In this document: positions 6,091-8,737 of the stretch, piece after piece
Layout of the letters: each line of letters begins with the position of its first letter
How positions within the stretch are numbered: position 1 is the first letter of the stretch
Source of the DNA: Gaiellasilicea sp035553355
Lineage (GTDB): Bacteria; Actinomycetota; Thermoleophilia; Gaiellales; Gaiellaceae
DNA: 8,737 bases
Assembly (NCBI GenBank): GCA_035553355.1
Contig: DATMJW010000191.1
Coordinates: 1-8,737 of the forward strand
Direction of reading: 5' to 3'
Translations under genes and position numbers: made by a program
The notes under the pieces: generated by a model
Databases searched by the model: none
The model's input: only the letters and a program-made list of their open reading frames with translations
Told to the model about the DNA's origin: nothing

Positions 6091-7257
6091 TCAGGCCTGC
6101 GGGATGCGCGCCTCGAGCGCCGCGCCGAGCGCCTCGCGCACCGGCTCGAGCTCGATCCGGTCGAGCACGTCCTGGAAGAACCCGCGCACGATCAGCCGCT
6201 CGGCGTCCTGCCGCGAGAGGCCGCGGGCCATCAGGTAGAAGAGCTGCTCGCGGTCGACCTGCCCGAGCGTCGCGCCGTGCGTGCAGCGGACGTCGTTCGC
6301 GAGGATCTCGAGCCCGGGGATCGAGTCGGCGTGCGCCGTACGCGAGAGGAGCAGGTTCCGGTTCTCCTGGTAGGCGTTCGTGCGCTGCGCGTCCTTCTCG
6401 ACGCGGATCATCCCGCGCCACACGGCGCGCGCGTCGTCGCGGAGGGCGCCCTTGAACGCGAAGTCCGACGTCGTGTTCGGCGCGATGTGCTCCTGGAAGG
6501 TGTCGTAGTCGAGGTGCTGGTCGCCGTCCGCGAAGTACGCCCCCGTCACGCGCGAGGTCGCGCCCGCACCGGCGAGGTCGTTCTGGATCCGGATCTTCCC
6601 CTTCTTCGAGCCGAACCCGCCGGCGACCCAGTCGAGCTCCGCGTCGCGCTCGACCCGCGCGTGGTGCGTCCCGAAATGCCACGTCTCGCGCGAGACGTTC
6701 TGGACCGAGACGTACTCGACCTTCGCGCCCGGCTCGACGAAGATCTCCACTGCGGCGTTGACGTACCCCGAGACCTCCGGCCGCGTCGAGGCGTACTCCT
6801 CGATCACGCTGAAGCGGCTCCCGGGCTCGGCGACGACGAGGAGCCGCCAGAAGAGCGAACCGCCGTCGACGTCGTTGACGATCCGCACGTAGAGCGGCTG
6901 CTCGAGCTCGACGCCCTGCGGGACGTGCACGAGGAGGCCGCTCTCCCACATCGCCGCGTTGTGCGCGGTGAACTTGTCGTCCGCGCCGACCAGCTCTCCG
7001 AGCCGCGGGTGGTCGACGAGGCGCTCGAAGCGGATCCCGTCGGGCGCGCGCTCGATCTCCATCCCCGCCTCCGAGACCCGCACGATGCCGGCGGCCTCGA
7101 GCTCGAGCATCCCGGCGGCGCTCGCCACGTGGGTGGCGCCGTTCGCGCGAAACGCATCCGGGTCAAAGCCCTTCAGGTCGGTGAAGCGCCACGACTCCTC
7201 CGAGGTCGAGGGGAGCGGCAGGGAGCGGTAGCGCTCGAGCGCGTCCGTCCTACTCAT
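6091..7257 (-). CDS. sufD: SufD, Fe-S cluster assembly scaffold subunit
   Basis: This 388-aa protein is SufD, partner of SufB in the SufBC2D scaffold that builds Fe-S clusters in the cytosol. The N-terminus has the short helical region with ESWRFTDL. The central beta-helix repeats include AMWESGLLVHVPQGVEL and YVSVQNVSRETWHFGTH. The C-terminal core has the hallmark CTHGATLGQVDREQLFYL followed by ARGL. His327 of CTHGAT corresponds to the His considered essential in E. coli SufD. Length is slightly below the E. coli protein. ATG 7257 lies inside the 3' end of the upstream VOC gene (8-base overlap), showing translational coupling. Downstream is the convergent end of the polyketide operon, so sufD is the last gene of this suf unit; no sufS or sufU follows. 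Confidence 0.95.
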   Translation of the reverse strand: MSRTDALERYRSLPLPSTSEESWRFTDLKGFDPDAFRANGATHVASAAGMLELEAAGIVRVSEAGMEIERAPDGIRFERLVDHPRLGELVGADDKFTAHNAAMWESGLLVHVPQGVELEQPLYVRIVNDVDGGSLFWRLLVVAEPGSRFSVIEEYASTRPEVSGYVNAAVEIFVEPGAKVEYVSVQNVSRETWHFGTHHARVERDAELDWVAGGFGSKKGKIRIQNDLAGAGATSRVTGAYFADGDQHLDYDTFQEHIAPNTTSDFAFKGALRDDARAVWRGMIRVEKDAQRTNAYQENRNLLLSRTAHADSIPGLEILANDVRCTHGATLGQVDREQLFYLMARGLSRQDAERLIVRGFFQDVLDRIELEPVREALGAALEARIPQA

Positions 7258-7624
7258 GCGGCGCGTATCTCCGGTGCAGCATCAGCGCGTTGCCGTCGGG
7301 GTCGCGAAACGGCGCCATGTGGCACACGCCGGTGTCGAAGACGTCGCCGTCGAAGGTGACGCCGCGCTCCTCGAGCGCGTGCTTCGCCTCGGCGACGTCC
7401 GGCACGCGCAGCGCGAGCGCCGAGGTGTGCGGCCCCACGAACGTCTGCCCGATGTTCCTCGGGTCGAGCAGGTAGAGGAACGCGTTCTCGCCGAGCCGGA
7501 ACTCCGGCCACTGCCCGTGCCCCGTCTGCTCGAGACCGAGCGTGTCGCGGTACCACGCCGTCGATCGCTCGAGATCCGTCACCGGCACGGACACGAAGTC
7601 CATGCGCTCGACGGAGATCGTCAC
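7250..7624 (-). CDS. VOC (glyoxalase/bleomycin-resistance fold) protein inside the suf operon
   Basis: This 124-aa protein has the vicinal-oxygen-chelate fold as two beta-alpha-beta-beta-beta units: VPVTDLERSTAWYRDTLGLE in the first, and LALRVPDVAEAKHALEERGV to RDPDGNALMLHRRY in the second. GTG 7624 overlaps the sufB stop (GTGA) and has GGAGGGG (complement of 7633-7639) 8 bases upstream. ATG 7603 is an alternative giving 117 aa. Its end overlaps the sufD start by 8 bases. The usual N-terminal metal His is Phe (MDFVSVPV) and the usual C-terminal Glu after DPDGN is Met. His residues in FVGPHTS, GVCHMAP and LMLH remain and could form a different site. VOC proteins include lyases, dioxygenases and drug-binding proteins; the function here is unknown. 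Position implies coexpression with the Fe-S scaffold. Confidence 0.88.
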   Translation of the reverse strand: MTISVERMDFVSVPVTDLERSTAWYRDTLGLEQTGHGQWPEFRLGENAFLYLLDPRNIGQTFVGPHTSALALRVPDVAEAKHALEERGVTFDGDVFDTGVCHMAPFRDPDGNALMLHRRYAPHE

Positions 7625-8737
7625 CCGACCGACCCCTCCATCTGGAGCTGGATCAGCCGGTTCATCTCGACCGCGTACTCGAGCGGGAGCTCCTTCGTGA
7701 TCGGCTCGACGAAGCCGGACACGATCATCGCGCTCGCCTCCGCCTCCGAGAGGCCGCGGCTCATCAGGTAGAAGAGCTGCTCCTCGCCGATCTTCGACAC
7801 GGTCGCCTCGTGGCCGAGGTCGACGTCGTTCTCGTCGACGCGGATGTACGGGTAGGTGTCGGAGCGCGACTCCTCGTCGAGGATGAGCGCGTCGCAGACG
7901 ACCTTCGACTTCGAGCCCGTCGCGCCCTTCGCCACCTCGAGCAGGCCGCGGTAGCCGGCGCGCCCGCCGTTCTTCGAGATCGACTTCGACGTGATCACCG
8001 AGGTCGTGCGCGGGGCGACGTGGACGCACTTCGCGCCCGCGTCCTGGTGCTGGCCCTTGCCGGCGAACGCGATCGAGAGCACCTCGCCGTGCGCGCGCTC
8101 GCCGAGCAGCCAGATCGCCGGGTACTTCATCGTCAGCTTCGAGCCGAGGTTGCCGTCGACCCACTCCATCGTCGCGCCTTCGTAGGCGACGGCCCGCTTC
8201 GTGACGAGGTTGTAGACGTTGTTCGACCAGTTCTGGATCGTGGTGTAGCGGCAGCGCCCGCGCGGCTTGACGACGATCTCGACGACGGCGCTGTGCAGCG
8301 AGTCGGACGAGTAGATCGGCGCGGTGCAGCCCTCGACGTAGTGCACGTACGCGTCCTCGTCGACGATGATCAGCGTGCGCTCGAACTGACCCATGTTCTC
8401 CGCGTTGATGCGGAAGTAGGCCTGGAGCGGCATGTCGATCGAGACGCCCGGCGGCACGTAGATGAACGACCCGCCCGACCACACGGCCGAGTTGAGCGCG
8501 GCGAACTTGTTGTCGTTCTGCGGGATGATCGTGCCGAAGTACTGCTTGACGAGCTCCTCGTGCTCACGCAGCGCCGTGTCCATGTCGAGGAAGATGACGC
8601 CCTTCGCCTCGAGGTCGGCCTGGAGCTTGTGGTAGACGACCTCGGACTCGTACTGCGCGCCGACGCCCGCGAGGTACTTCTTCTCCGCCTCCGGGATCCC
8701 GAGCTTGTCCCACGTGTCCTTGATCTCGGCCGGGAGC
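7621..8737 (-). CDS. sufB: SufB, Fe-S cluster assembly scaffold subunit, 5' end off window
   Basis: The frame is open through the right edge, so the N-terminus (roughly 90-100 residues, judging from Gram-positive homologues) is missing; 371 residues are visible. The ATG at 8583 is internal, because typical SufB sequence precedes it (WDKLGIPEAEKKYLAGVGAQ). Hallmarks are NDNKFAALNSAVWSGGSFIY, VEGCTAPIYSSDSLHSAV, TIQNWSNNVYNLVTKRA, and near the end GEEQLFYLMSRGLSEAEA and ELPLEYAVEMNRL. SufB forms the scaffold with SufD and SufC and receives sulfur for cluster assembly. At the position of E. coli Cys405 the sequence reads PYIRVDEN, with Val in place of Cys; this fits the Gram-positive SufB type as I recall it. 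It is the first gene visible in the suf unit; sufC is probably upstream, beyond the edge. Confidence 0.96.
   Translation of the reverse strand, partial: LPAEIKDTWDKLGIPEAEKKYLAGVGAQYESEVVYHKLQADLEAKGVIFLDMDTALREHEELVKQYFGTIIPQNDNKFAALNSAVWSGGSFIYVPPGVSIDMPLQAYFRINAENMGQFERTLIIVDEDAYVHYVEGCTAPIYSSDSLHSAVVEIVVKPRGRCRYTTIQNWSNNVYNLVTKRAVAYEGATMEWVDGNLGSKLTMKYPAIWLLGERAHGEVLSIAFAGKGQHQDAGAKCVHVAPRTTSVITSKSISKNGGRAGYRGLLEVAKGATGSKSKVVCDALILDEESRSDTYPYIRVDENDVDLGHEATVSKIGEEQLFYLMSRGLSEAEASAMIVSGFVEPITKELPLEYAVEMNRLIQLQMEGSVG
7633..7639 (-). promoter_or_regulatory. Shine-Dalgarno for the VOC gene
   Basis: On the minus strand GGAGGGG lies within the last codons of sufB, 8 bases before GTG 7624. It supports that GTG, which also overlaps the sufB stop codon, over the internal ATG 7603. 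Confidence 0.5.

Noticed and set aside
4488..6455. Plus-strand open frame of 655 codons across the flavoprotein, synthase and sufD end
   Set aside because: It is out of frame with all three, its product is Arg-rich and without motifs, and the true frames carry complete catalytic signatures.
6277..7359. Plus-strand open frame of 360 codons opposite sufD
   Set aside because: The Arg/Val/Asp-rich product shows no domain and mirrors the codons of sufD on the other strand.
7625..8482. In-frame upstream extension of the VOC frame
   Set aside because: It is shadow sequence antisense-free but out of frame within sufB. The VOC fold starts right after GTG 7624, which has a Shine-Dalgarno and a GTGA overlap.
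1..8737. Mobile elements, CRISPR arrays, tRNA or rRNA genes
   Set aside because: Reading both strands I found no transposase or integrase motif, no regularly spaced direct repeats, and no cloverleaf or rRNA-like sequence.

Overview
The window is very GC-rich, with strong G/C preference at third codon positions, frequent GTG starts and genes packed into overlapping ATGA, GTGA or TAGTG junctions. Together with SufB and SufD sequences of Gram-positive type, this suggests a chromosomal segment from a high-GC Actinomycetota. A deep lineage such as Thermoleophilia/Gaiellales is my guess; no rRNA or other firm taxonomic marker is present. I saw no tRNA, rRNA, CRISPR array, insertion sequence or phage gene. 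Coding is nearly continuous and no stretch over 300 bases lacks a gene.

Layout, left to right. (1) Positions 2-1346, plus strand: a berberine-bridge-type FAD-linked oxidase whose first residues lie off the left edge. (2) 1358-1576, plus: a small unrecognised protein of 72 aa with a very good Shine-Dalgarno, whose start codon sits inside a perfect 13-bp inverted repeat. (3) 1625-3140, plus: three genes joined by 4-base overlaps, namely two half-size YeeE/YedE (sulfur-transport family) membrane proteins and a YceH (DUF480) winged-helix protein. (4) 3189-6066, plus: a class I SAM methyltransferase, an FAD-dependent oxidoreductase and a type III polyketide synthase with an intact Cys-His-Asn triad, also overlapping. 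This is a compact candidate pathway for a tailored alkylresorcinol, alkylpyrone or quinone-like lipid. (5) 6091-8737, minus strand: part of a suf iron-sulfur cluster operon read from the right edge as sufB, then a VOC-fold protein, then sufD. It converges on the polyketide operon with 24 bases between stop codons.

How the genes may work together. In block 4 the synthase would build the aromatic or pyrone core from an acyl starter, the flavoprotein would oxidise it and the methyltransferase would cap a hydroxyl or ring carbon; substrate and product cannot be read from sequence. In block 5 SufB and SufD would form the Fe-S scaffold that works with the SufC ATPase, presumably encoded beyond the right edge. 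The VOC gene between them overlaps both neighbours, so it is very probably co-expressed with the scaffold. The split YeeE pair could import a reduced sulfur species, but no direct link to Suf is shown. The points most worth a second look are the start-codon hairpin, the polyketide cassette and the VOC gene embedded between sufB and sufD.
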